This document shows positions 34,871-42,688 of a stretch of 64,000 nucleotides of DNA, in pieces. The first letter of the stretch is position 1. Every line of letters starts with the position of its first letter. This DNA is from Ciceribacter lividus. GTDB taxonomy: Bacteria > Pseudomonadota > Alphaproteobacteria > Rhizobiales > Rhizobiaceae. The position numbers and the translations under genes are program-made. The DNA is taken from positions 1-64,000 of the forward strand of contig NZ_QPIX01000017.1 of assembly GCF_003337715.1 (NCBI RefSeq), written 5' to 3'. The notes beneath the pieces were generated by a model. It saw nothing but the letters and a program-made list of their open reading frames with translations, was not told the origin of the DNA and did not search any database.

Positions 34871-35539
34871 TCAGAGCCCGACAACGCCCGGCAGCCCGGA
34901 AATGTCGGCGATCTCGGTATAGCCGTAATAGGGGTTCGCCGGCTCATGACCGCGATTGACCCAGACCTTGTTCTTGATGCCGAGATCATGCGCCGACATC
35001 AGGTCGTAGCGGAACGAGGACGAGCAGTGGAGAATGTCTTCCGGGCCACAGCCGAGCATGTCGAACATATATTCGAACGCCTGGAAGCGCGGCTTGTAGG
35101 CCTGCGCCTGTTCGGCCGTATAAACCTTGTGGAAAGGCGCGCCGAGCTTTTCGACATTCGACATGATCTGGGCGTTCATGGCGTTGGAGAGGATCACCAG
35201 AGGAATTTCCTTGGCGACCTTGGCAAGGCCCGCCGGAACGTCGGCATGCGGTCCCCAGGTCGGAACGCGCTCGTAGACCATCTGCGCGTCCTCGTCCCTG
35301 AAGGAAACGCCGTTGCGCTTGCAGCTCCGCTCGAGTGCATTGTGCACGACCTCGGCATAGGGCTTCCAGTCGCCGAGGATTTCGTCGAGCCGGTAGGCGG
35401 CGAAATTCCTGATGAACTCCAGCATTTTCGGCTCGTCGAGCCGCGCGCCGTAAAGATCGCGTGCCGCTTCCGCCATCTGGAAATTGGTGAGCGTGCCGTA
35501 GCAGTCGAAGGTGATGTATTTCGGGCGGAAGGTCGTCAT
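34871..35539 (-). CDS. HAD-superfamily hydrolase, type II 2-haloacid dehalogenase-like
   Basis: A 222-aa HAD hydrolase. The nucleophile motif TFDCYGTL is at residue about 9, the Ser motif appears as VILSNAMN, the conserved Lys in AQAYKPRFQAF, and the acidic motif near SSSFRYDLMSA. The ATG at 35539 has GAGGA eight bases upstream. True dehalogenation is doubtful; related enzymes often act on phosphate or amino-acid-like compounds in polyamine clusters. A paralogue is at 41902-42615, also beside amine-metabolism genes. Confidence 0.8.
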   Translation of the reverse strand: MTTFRPKYITFDCYGTLTNFQMAEAARDLYGARLDEPKMLEFIRNFAAYRLDEILGDWKPYAEVVHNALERSCKRNGVSFRDEDAQMVYERVPTWGPHADVPAGLAKVAKEIPLVILSNAMNAQIMSNVEKLGAPFHKVYTAEQAQAYKPRFQAFEYMFDMLGCGPEDILHCSSSFRYDLMSAHDLGIKNKVWVNRGHEPANPYYGYTEIADISGLPGVVGL

Positions 35540-35716
35540 GCGAGGCATCCTCTGGAAAACGGCGCTGAGAAGCCGGATCGGCTGATGCGACGATCATAAG
35601 GCGCATTCCCGCACCGGGCTCGGCTGAATTGCCCCAGATGAAAGCAGAATATTCTGTATGCGGCGCGCCGGCTGGCAGATGGTTGCGACAGGTCGGAACG
35701 GCCGGGAACGGCGCAG

Positions 35717-36496
35717 TCAGAACGTCGAGTTGAACGCGCCGCCGTCAACCAGCAGGTTCTGTCCGACGATATAGCCGGCATACTGGCTGCAGAGGAATGC
35801 TGCGGCCGCGCCAAACTCACCCGGCGTGCCGACGCGTCCCGTCGGGTTTTGCGCGTGTTCCTCCGCACGTGCCTCCTCGATCGACATGCCTCTCGCCTGC
35901 GCGGACTTCTCCAGAAGCGTCTCCATGCGCTCCGTCTGGTGCGATCCGGGCAGCAGATTGTTGATGGTGACGCCATGGCGGGCGACCTGCCGGGCGGTCC
36001 CCGCGACGAAACCGGTAAGGCCGGTGCGGGCGCCGTTGGAAAGGCAGAGCTCCGGGATCGGAGACTTGACCGAGGCCGAGGTGACGTTGACGATCCGTCC
36101 CCACTTCCGCTCGATCATGCCCGGAAGCACGGCCTTCATGAGCAGAATGGGCGCGAGCATGTTCGCCCCGACCGCTGCGAGCCAATCGTCTTCGGAGACC
36201 GCCGACCAGTTGCCGGGCGGCGGGCCGCCGGCATTGGTGACGAGAATGTCCGGCCGCGGCTCGGCGCGAAGAAGGGCGCTGCGGCCTTCTTCCGTCGTCA
36301 CGTCAGCAGCGACGATCTCGACCTGCGTCCCGTAGGCTTCGCTGATCGCTTGCGCCGTCTCGCGCAGCTGCTTCGGTTCGCGGGCATTCAGCGTCAGGAT
36401 TACGCCGGCCTCGGCGAGCTTCTCCGCAACGCCTCGGCCCAGCCCTTTCGAACCGGCACAGACCAGCGCCCGTTTGCCCTTGATGCCCAAGTCCAT
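35717..36496 (-). CDS. Atypical SDR, 3-oxoacyl-ACP reductase-like, lacking the catalytic Tyr and Lys
   Basis: A 259-aa SDR-fold protein. The cofactor motif is CAGSKGLGRGVAE and the NAG motif appears as VTNAGGPPPG. The conserved Ser is in VNVTSASVKSP, but the usual Y-x-x-x-K is missing: the aligned segment reads LCLSNGAR, with Leu in place of Tyr and Asn in place of Lys. The C-terminus (IVGQNLLVDGG) is normal. Members of this known BKR-like subgroup may have a different catalytic mechanism or bind a ligand without redox chemistry. It lies 87 bases after the class V aminotransferase gene in the same leftward block. Confidence 0.82.
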   Translation of the reverse strand: MDLGIKGKRALVCAGSKGLGRGVAEKLAEAGVILTLNAREPKQLRETAQAISEAYGTQVEIVAADVTTEEGRSALLRAEPRPDILVTNAGGPPPGNWSAVSEDDWLAAVGANMLAPILLMKAVLPGMIERKWGRIVNVTSASVKSPIPELCLSNGARTGLTGFVAGTARQVARHGVTINNLLPGSHQTERMETLLEKSAQARGMSIEEARAEEHAQNPTGRVGTPGEFGAAAAFLCSQYAGYIVGQNLLVDGGAFNSTF

Positions 36497-36583
36497 AACT
36501 TACTCCGATCATCGTGTTGAAAGTCCGGAAGGTCGGACAATGCCGACCCGGTCTTGACTGCCCGCCTGATGAAGGCGGCGCCG

Positions 36584-37774
36584 TCATGTTCTGCGCGCTA
36601 TGTCTGCGACCGCTTCCGAGAGAAGCGCGATCTCCGACATGGTGTTGAGATGGCTGACCGAGGCACGCGCAATCTGGTCCAGTCCGCGCGCCGCCATGTC
36701 GAGCGGCGTATAGGGAACGCCGTTCGCGCCGATCGCGATACCTCTCTCGGAGAGCGCGGCACGCACTTGCGTCGGTGCGATGCCCTCGACCGTGAAAGAA
36801 ACGATTCCCGAGAGTTGTGATCCGAGATCCCGCACCGTGACCTTCGGGATGCTGCGAAGATTGTCGCGGAGGGTGCTTGCCAGCGAAGCGATCCGGTCAC
36901 GGACAGCCTCGATGCCGAGCGACCTCGCCTCCCGGATGGCAGCGCCGAGTCCGAGCAGCAAGGCCGGCGAATTCTCGCTGGCCTCGAAACGGCGCGCATC
37001 GTCTCGGATCTCGACCTTGCCGTCGACGATCGGCCCGGAAGACACATCCAGATAGGATGGCGTGAGTTCTGACAGGAACTCTCGCCGGACATAAAGCAAT
37101 GCCGTGCCGCGCGGACCGCGGAGGAACTTTCGCCCGGCCGCCTTCAGGACGTCGCATCCGAGTGCCGCAACATCGATCGGAACCTGGCCGAGCGCCTGAC
37201 CGGCATCAATGAAATAGGGAACGCCCGCCGCTCTCGCCACGCGCCCGACGGCTGCCGCGTCGTTGATCAGGCCCCCGTTCGCCGGAAGCCATGTCAGCGA
37301 GACAAGGCGCACGCGTTCGTCCATCATCGATGCAAGTGCGGCAGCGTCGACACTGCCATCCTCGCGAACCGGAATGACCTCGATCAGCGCGCCGGCACGT
37401 CGTGCAGCGGCCTGCATGGTTGCAAGATTCCCGCCCCATTCCTGGCGCCCGACGAGAATGCGGTCCCCTGCGGCGAGCGGCGGCAACGCCGCAAACGCGG
37501 CGCCCCAGGCGGTCGAACCGCTCCCCATGAACGCGACTTCGCCCGGGCTGGCGCCGATCAGGGAGCCGGCATCGGCACGCACCGCTTCGAGACGCTCCCC
37601 CGCCCTCGTTGCTGTCTCCATCGGGCCGTCGGCCGCTTCCTCGCGCAGATAGTCCCAGATCGTCTCGAGGGTCTGCCGGGAAGGCAGCGAGGCGCCGGAG
37701 TGATTGAAATGCGCACCGGCCTTGCAGCCCGGCGTTTCCGAGCGGAGCTGCTCCACGTCCAGCACATCACTCAT
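36584..37774 (-). CDS. Aminotransferase class V / cysteine-desulfurase-like PLP enzyme
   Basis: A 396-aa PLP-dependent fold-type I enzyme. The N-terminus holds FNHSGASLPS, the cofactor Asp is in PYFIDAGQALGQ, and the Schiff-base lysine lies in KAAGRKFLRGPRG (about residue 227). The start at 37774 overlaps the RidA stop codon (ATGA), so the two are translationally coupled. The much longer frame to 38305 is a shadow of RidA. Isopenicillin-epimerase-like and EgtE-like enzymes belong here. Since RidA removes reactive enamine intermediates from PLP enzymes, a beta-elimination reaction is plausible. Confidence 0.82.
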   Translation of the reverse strand: MSDVLDVEQLRSETPGCKAGAHFNHSGASLPSRQTLETIWDYLREEAADGPMETATRAGERLEAVRADAGSLIGASPGEVAFMGSGSTAWGAAFAALPPLAAGDRILVGRQEWGGNLATMQAAARRAGALIEVIPVREDGSVDAAALASMMDERVRLVSLTWLPANGGLINDAAAVGRVARAAGVPYFIDAGQALGQVPIDVAALGCDVLKAAGRKFLRGPRGTALLYVRREFLSELTPSYLDVSSGPIVDGKVEIRDDARRFEASENSPALLLGLGAAIREARSLGIEAVRDRIASLASTLRDNLRSIPKVTVRDLGSQLSGIVSFTVEGIAPTQVRAALSERGIAIGANGVPYTPLDMAARGLDQIARASVSHLNTMSEIALLSEAVADIARRT

Positions 37775-38244
37775 GCTTCGGGCTCCAGCTCCACCAACGC
37801 CTCGATCTCGACAGTGGCACCCGCCGGCAGCGCCGCGACGCCGACCGCCGCACGGGCGTGTCGCCCCGCCTCTCCGAACACACCGACGACCAGATCCGAG
37901 GCGCCGTTGGCGACTTCCGACTGCTTCGCGAAATCCGACGCCGAGGCGATGTAGACACCGAGACGCACCACGCGCCGGACGGATGCCAACGCGCCGCCCG
38001 TCGCTGCGGCGATCTGGGAGAGGACGCTGATCGCGGCGCACTCGGCGGCGACGCGGCCTTCCTCGACCGAAACGCCGGCGCCGACCGCCCCGGTCAGGAC
38101 AGCACCGTTCCTGGTGCTGATCTGCCCGGACACGACGAGAAGATTGCCGGTTCGCACCGTGGAGACGTAGTTGGCCGCCGGGGCCGACGCGGCCGGCAAA
38201 CGATGGCCGAGCGCGGAAAGTCTGGATGCAATGGTCTCTGACAT
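37771..38244 (-). CDS. RidA/YjgF/UK114-family protein
   Basis: A 157-aa member of the enamine/imine deaminase family, a little longer than the usual 110-130 aa. The segment YVSTVRTGNLLVVSGQIS and the end LPAGATVEIEALVEL are family hallmarks. RidA proteins hydrolyse 2-aminoacrylate and related imines released by PLP enzymes. Its gene directly overlaps that of a class V PLP enzyme, and it is divergent from a LysR regulator, which probably controls both. Confidence 0.85.
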   Translation of the reverse strand: MSETIASRLSALGHRLPAASAPAANYVSTVRTGNLLVVSGQISTRNGAVLTGAVGAGVSVEEGRVAAECAAISVLSQIAAATGGALASVRRVVRLGVYIASASDFAKQSEVANGASDLVVGVFGEAGRHARAAVGVAALPAGATVEIEALVELEPEA

Positions 38245-38357
38245 GACTGGCTCCCTTGAGAATTGGCGGCAAAATGCACGGCGGCGCCGATTGCTTCCAA
38301 TTCAAACTTCGCTATCGTGCGATCGATTGAACTAATGTCACGCTTTGAGGGAATTTC

Positions 38358-39266
38358 ATGCGCGCATCCGCCGTCATGCCGCCGCTGCAGGCCTTGCGGG
38401 CCTTCGAGGCGGTCGGGCGTTTGCTGAGCTTCCGGCGCGCGGGCGAGGAACTCCTCATCACCCAGAGCGCGGTCAGCCATCACATCAGGCAGCTCGAGGA
38501 GATGCTCGGCGTACGGCTCTTCGTTCGCAAGGCGAAGAGCATCGAACTGACGCCCGAAGGCGCTGCCTATCTGGAGAGAACGACCGAAGCCTTCGCCATC
38601 ATCGCCAGTGCGACGGCAGAGACGCGACGGCAGGCCGGGAGACAGACGGTGCGCGTCAGCGTCTTGCCCTCCTTCGCCGCCAACTGGCTGGTTTCGCGCC
38701 TTCCGCATTTCATGCTGCAGCATCCCGAGATAGACGTCGAACTCGAACCGACATTGCGCCTGACGAACTTCGCATCGGACGACGTGGACCTCGCCATCCG
38801 CTTCGGCGCAGGCCCCTGGGGAGATGTCAGGGCGGAGCGGCTGATGAACGAGGAACTGAGCCCGGTCGTCAGCCCGTCGCTCTTCGGAGATGGCTCCGGT
38901 TTCGCCGAACCTGCGGACCTGCTGTCGCACACGCTCCTCGATTCCATGAACCCGCTGGGATGGGAGCTATGGTTCGGCGAAGTCGGAGTCGATTTTCGCC
39001 GTGCCCGTGTCCTGCAACTCACCGATTACAACATCGCTCTGCAAGCGGCTCTCAACGGTCAGGGCGTCGCGATCGGCCGCTTGCTCCTCATTGGCGACCA
39101 TCTGGCGACCGGGCGGCTGGTGCAGCCGTTCGCGACCATCGTTCGATCGGAGAAGACGGCCTATTGGCTCGTCACGCCCGAGCAGAGGCCGCTCAGCCCC
39201 GCCGCCGAGACTTTCGCGTCCTGGCTCAGGAACGAGGCTGCATCAGCGCATACTGGCCGCCCCTGA
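38358..39266 (+). CDS. LysR-family transcriptional regulator, GcvA-like
   Basis: A 302-aa LysR protein. The winged helix-turn-helix covers about residues 6-64 (LQALRAFEAVGRLLSFRRAG, ITQSAVSHHIRQLEEMLG), followed by the periplasmic-binding-like effector domain with GcvA-type features (WGDVRAERLMNEEL, LTDYNIALQAALNGQG). It is divergent from the ridA-aminotransferase block with 113 bases between, where TTCAA and TTGAA half-sites flank GCTATCGTGCGATCG. That layout suggests control of the leftward block and of itself. An effector such as an amino acid is likely. Confidence 0.87.
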   Translation: MRASAVMPPLQALRAFEAVGRLLSFRRAGEELLITQSAVSHHIRQLEEMLGVRLFVRKAKSIELTPEGAAYLERTTEAFAIIASATAETRRQAGRQTVRVSVLPSFAANWLVSRLPHFMLQHPEIDVELEPTLRLTNFASDDVDLAIRFGAGPWGDVRAERLMNEELSPVVSPSLFGDGSGFAEPADLLSHTLLDSMNPLGWELWFGEVGVDFRRARVLQLTDYNIALQAALNGQGVAIGRLLLIGDHLATGRLVQPFATIVRSEKTAYWLVTPEQRPLSPAAETFASWLRNEAASAHTGRP

Positions 39267-39311
39267 ACGACGGCGGACCGCCTCGACGGGCGTCGTTGCC
39301 CGTAAGAGCCT

Positions 39312-39328
39312 GCGGCATAAAATGCCGC
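39312..39328. promoter_or_regulatory. Inverted repeat upstream of the GNAT-aminotransferase operon, Lrp-like core
   Basis: GCGGCATAAAATGCCGC has perfect 7-bp arms around AAA. Its inner 11 bases, GCATAAAATGC, are the exact complement of the core upstream of the lrp-type gene at 48425-48435. On the minus strand the central 15 bases match the E. coli Lrp consensus YAGHAWATTWTDCTR at 12 of 15 positions. It lies 106 bases before the acetyltransferase start and could also serve as a weak terminator for lysR. Confidence 0.5.
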
Positions 39329-39434
39329 GAGCGACGGCCACCAAGACGGAAGATGTCGAGGCCAGCACCGCCTTCGGACGATCTGCCGGCCCCCGAACCC
39401 TTAACACTATGGGCAGGACATGAAGGATCTGCCC

Positions 39435-40271
39435 ATGCGAACATTGCAGACACAGCTGGAGCGCTTCGGAGAGCAGCACCTCGAAGGCGCCTTGCGCCTC
39501 TCCAGGCAGGCCGGATGGCCACATCGCCTCGAGGACTGGCGGATGGCGCTTTCGCTGAGCGACGGTGTTGCCGCCATTGACGGCGACGGAGAGGTCGTCG
39601 GCACGGTGTTCGTCACGCCCTTCAAGACGGACGCCGCCACCATCAACATGGTGATCGTCGATGAGGCGATGCGTGGCCAGGGTCTCGGGCGCAAGCTCAT
39701 GGATGCGGCATTCCGGCTTGCCGGCAGCCGCCCGCTGCGCCTCATAGCCACGTTGGAAGGCTTGCCGCTCTACGAAAAACTCGGCTTCCGCCAGACCGGC
39801 ACGATCCGTCAGCATCAGGGTGTCGTCGGCGAAATGCCCTCGCCCGCAGGTGTCGAGCCCGCCTCCCCTGCGGACCTGCCGGCGATCATCGCGCTCGATC
39901 GCGCCGCGTGTGGAGCCGACCGGGAACGCATGATCGTCTGTCTCGCCACGATCGGCGAATTTGCGGTCCTTCGCCGCAACGGACACGTCGACGCGTTCGC
40001 CGCATTGCGGCCTTTCGGCCGTGGCGAGGTGATCGGCCCCGTCGTCGCGTCGACGCTCGGGGACGCAAAGGCCCTCGTCTCGCATTTCATCGCGAAGCGA
40101 CCGGGTCGTTTCCTGCGTGTCGACACGGACGCCGACGCCGGACTTGCCGACTGGCTTGCCGAAAACGGCCTCGCCCATGTGGGCGGCGGCATCACCATGG
40201 CCCGCCCCGTCGAGCACCGGGCAACGCCCGCGGCCACCACCTTCGCCCTCGCCAACCAGGCCCTCGGCTGA
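39435..40271 (+). CDS. GNAT-family acetyltransferase, double-domain type (paralogue of 24461-25366)
   Basis: A 278-aa protein. GWPHRLEDW lies at 27-35, and the acetyl-CoA loop is MRGQGLGRKLM. The second half contains RPFGRGEVIGPVVAS and RFLRVDTDADAG, matching the paralogue at 24461. The ATG at 39435 has AAGGA seven bases upstream; an ATG at 39420 is the alternative. It is 13 bases before an aminotransferase gene and clearly co-transcribed with it, so it may acetylate the amine donor or its product. The family is not one whose substrate I can name. Confidence 0.82.
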   Translation: MRTLQTQLERFGEQHLEGALRLSRQAGWPHRLEDWRMALSLSDGVAAIDGDGEVVGTVFVTPFKTDAATINMVIVDEAMRGQGLGRKLMDAAFRLAGSRPLRLIATLEGLPLYEKLGFRQTGTIRQHQGVVGEMPSPAGVEPASPADLPAIIALDRAACGADRERMIVCLATIGEFAVLRRNGHVDAFAALRPFGRGEVIGPVVASTLGDAKALVSHFIAKRPGRFLRVDTDADAGLADWLAENGLAHVGGGITMARPVEHRATPAATTFALANQALG

Positions 40272-40284
40272 TCCGGAGAAGATC

Positions 40285-41661
40285 ATGTACAGCAATTCCC
40301 TCATCGAACTCGACCGGGCCCACCTCGTCCATCCGGTCGCCTCCTATCGCGGCCACGAGCAACAGGGCGTGCGCGTGCTCGCCTCCGCCAAGGGTGCGAC
40401 GGTGACCGATGCGAGCGGGCGGCAACTGGTGGACGGCTTCGCCGGCCTCTGGTGCGTCAACGCCGGTTACGGGCACGAGAGCATCGTCGAGGCCGCTACC
40501 CGCCAGATGCGCGAGCTTCCCTACGCAACCACCTATTTCGGGCTCGGCTCCGAGCCGGCAATCCGCCTCGCCACCGAACTCGCCGAACGCGCGCCGGGCG
40601 ATCTCAACCACGTCTATTTCACCCTCGGGGGATCGGATGCCGTCGACAGCACGGTCCGCTTCGTCCGCTACTACTGGACCGCGCGCGGAGAGCCCCGGCG
40701 CGACCAGTTCATCTCGATCGAGATGGGTTACCACGGCTCCTCCACCGTCGGCGCCGGGCTCACGGCCCTGCCGGCGTTCCATGCCGGCTTCGGCATCCCC
40801 TTCGACTGGCAGCACAAGATTCCGTCCCCTTATCCCTACCGGAACCCCGTCGGCGAGGATCCGCAGGCAATCATCGCCGCTTCTCTTGCGGCATTGCGGG
40901 TCAAGGTCGAGGAGATCGGACCGGAGCGGGTGGCCGCCTTCTATGCCGAGCCGATCCAGGGCTCCGGCGGCGTGATCGTGCCGCCCCGTGGCTGGCTGAA
41001 GGCAATGCGCGATCTCTGCCGCGAGCTCGGCATCCTCTTCATCGCCGACGAGGTGATCACCGGCTTCGGCCGAACGGGGCCTCTTTTCGCCTGCAGCGAG
41101 GAGGGGATCGTTCCGGACTTCATCACCACCGCCAAGGGCCTCACCTCCGGTTATGTCCCGATGGGCGCCGTGTTCATGGCGGACCATGTCTACCAGGTGA
41201 TCGCCGACGGCGCCGGCGCCTCGGCGGTCGGTCACGGCTACACCTATTCGGCCCATCCGGTCAGCGCAGCCGTCGGCTTGGAAGTCCTGAAGCTCTATGA
41301 GAACGGCCTTCTCGAAAACGGCAGAAAGGCCGGCGGCCGGCTGATGGCCGGCCTCGAAGCCCTGAAGGATCACCCGCTGGTCGGCGAAGTTCGAGGTCGC
41401 GGCATGCTCGCCGCCATCGAGCTGGTCGTCGACAAGAAGAACAAGACCCCCCTCCCCGCCGAGGCACAGGCGGCGCGACGTATCTTCGACCGTGCCTGGG
41501 ATAACGGTCTCGTCATCCGCGCCTTCGCGAACGGCGCCCTCGGTTATGCCCCTCCGCTCTGCTGCACCGATGCCGACATTGATGCGATCCTCGAGCGCAC
41601 GGCTGTGACGCTGGACCAGACACTCGAGGATCCGGATGTGCGCCGCGTCCTGAAGGACTGA
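40285..41661 (+). CDS. Class III aminotransferase (omega-amino acid/putrescine:pyruvate type)
   Basis: A 458-aa PLP-dependent aminotransferase. The N-terminal HLVHPVASYRGHEQQG segment and GFAGLWCVNAGYG are characteristic of the omega-transaminase group. The cofactor Asp is in FIADEVITGFGRTG, and the Schiff-base lysine in TTAKGLTSGYVPMG. It transfers an omega-amino group, probably from putrescine, GABA, beta-alanine or a related amine, to pyruvate. Neighbouring acetyltransferase, HAD hydrolase, peptide/amine transporter and FAD amine oxidase genes support amine catabolism. Confidence 0.88.
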   Translation: MYSNSLIELDRAHLVHPVASYRGHEQQGVRVLASAKGATVTDASGRQLVDGFAGLWCVNAGYGHESIVEAATRQMRELPYATTYFGLGSEPAIRLATELAERAPGDLNHVYFTLGGSDAVDSTVRFVRYYWTARGEPRRDQFISIEMGYHGSSTVGAGLTALPAFHAGFGIPFDWQHKIPSPYPYRNPVGEDPQAIIAASLAALRVKVEEIGPERVAAFYAEPIQGSGGVIVPPRGWLKAMRDLCRELGILFIADEVITGFGRTGPLFACSEEGIVPDFITTAKGLTSGYVPMGAVFMADHVYQVIADGAGASAVGHGYTYSAHPVSAAVGLEVLKLYENGLLENGRKAGGRLMAGLEALKDHPLVGEVRGRGMLAAIELVVDKKNKTPLPAEAQAARRIFDRAWDNGLVIRAFANGALGYAPPLCCTDADIDAILERTAVTLDQTLEDPDVRRVLKD

Positions 41662-41901
41662 GCGCCCCGGGGAGGAGCCAGGCCCCCAAATGTCGCTGGG
41701 GCCGGCAGATTCGCAATTTTGTGCCGCACCGCTGTGTCTTTTCGGCGGAATCGGTGCAGTGCAGATGCCACACTTGATAGATGAGAAGGCCCGCTGAACC
41801 AAACGACGGGCTTGATATGAAGGCGAGACAATCGCCCGAACCGGGAACGAAATAATCTGCCGCAAGCGCCATCGGCGCGCGGCGAAACTGGGGAAACGGA
41901 C

Positions 41902-42615
41902 TTGAGCGCGCAACTGCCTGATTTCAAGTACATGACCTTCGACGTGGTCGGCACGCTCATCGATTTCGAGGCGGGTCTCAAGGACTGCCTGGCCGGGATC
42001 GCCGCGGAAGCCGGCGCGACCGTCGACGGCGAAGAGGCCCTGACGCTCTACAGGCAGGCCCGCTATTCCGACGGTGCCGACCTTTTTCCCGACGATCTCG
42101 TCCGGGTTTATCTCACGATTGCGCCGACGCTCGGGCTTCCTGCAGAGCGACGCTACGGCGAGCGGCTGCGTGACTCCGCCAGAAGCTGGAAAGCGTTTCC
42201 CGACAGCCCCGAGGCGCTTGCCCGCCTCGCGCGCGACTATCGGCTGATCGCCATGACGAATGCGCGGCGCTGGGCCTTCGACCATTTTGCGGCAGAGCTC
42301 GGCAATCCGTTCCATACCGCCTTCACCGCCGACGATACGGGTACGGAAAAACCTGATCCGGCCTTCTTCGAACAGGTCTTCGACTTCGTCGCTTCGGAAG
42401 GTGCTGCCAGGGAGGACATCCTGCATGTCGCCCAGAGCCAGTACCATGACATCGGGATTTCCCGGAAACTCGGCATGACCAATTGCTGGATCGAGCGGCG
42501 CCACGCCCAGAACGGTTATGGCGGCACGATCGAGCCGGCCGAATTCACCACGCCCGACTATCACTTCACGTCCATGGCCGAGCTTGCCGACGCCGTGGCA
42601 GCCACCCGAAAATGA
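41902..42615 (+). CDS. HAD-superfamily hydrolase (paralogue of 34871-35539)
   Basis: A 237-aa HAD protein starting at a TTG that follows GGGGAAACGGA. The nucleophile motif is TFDVVGTLID, the conserved Ser/Thr segment is LIAMTNARRW, the Lys is in GTEKPDPAFFEQ, and the late acid site is in QSQYHDIGISRKLG. It shares the type II haloacid-dehalogenase layout with the gene at 34871. The substrate is unknown. The 240 bases before it contain no gene; a weak GCAATTTTGTGC repeat there is not convincing. Confidence 0.78.
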   Translation: MSAQLPDFKYMTFDVVGTLIDFEAGLKDCLAGIAAEAGATVDGEEALTLYRQARYSDGADLFPDDLVRVYLTIAPTLGLPAERRYGERLRDSARSWKAFPDSPEALARLARDYRLIAMTNARRWAFDHFAAELGNPFHTAFTADDTGTEKPDPAFFEQVFDFVASEGAAREDILHVAQSQYHDIGISRKLGMTNCWIERRHAQNGYGGTIEPAEFTTPDYHFTSMAELADAVAATRK

Positions 42616-42688
42616 CCTGTCTTCAACACCAGGGGTCGGCCCGCGAAAGACGGACAGCCCTCAAGCGACAACAAAAAGGGGAAGTAGC

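Noticed and set aside
41713-41724. GCAATTTTGTGC before the HAD gene as a third Lrp-like site
   Set aside because: The spacing differs by one base from the two better sites and the arms are only three bases, so chance is likely.
40192-42564. A 790-residue open frame on the minus strand, and similar long frames at 5017-6444, 30762-32591, 51366-53342 and 22699-24279
   Set aside because: They lie antisense to well-supported genes with family motifs, have Arg/Gly/Asp-rich composition typical of shadows in high-GC DNA, and show no domain or ribosome-binding site.
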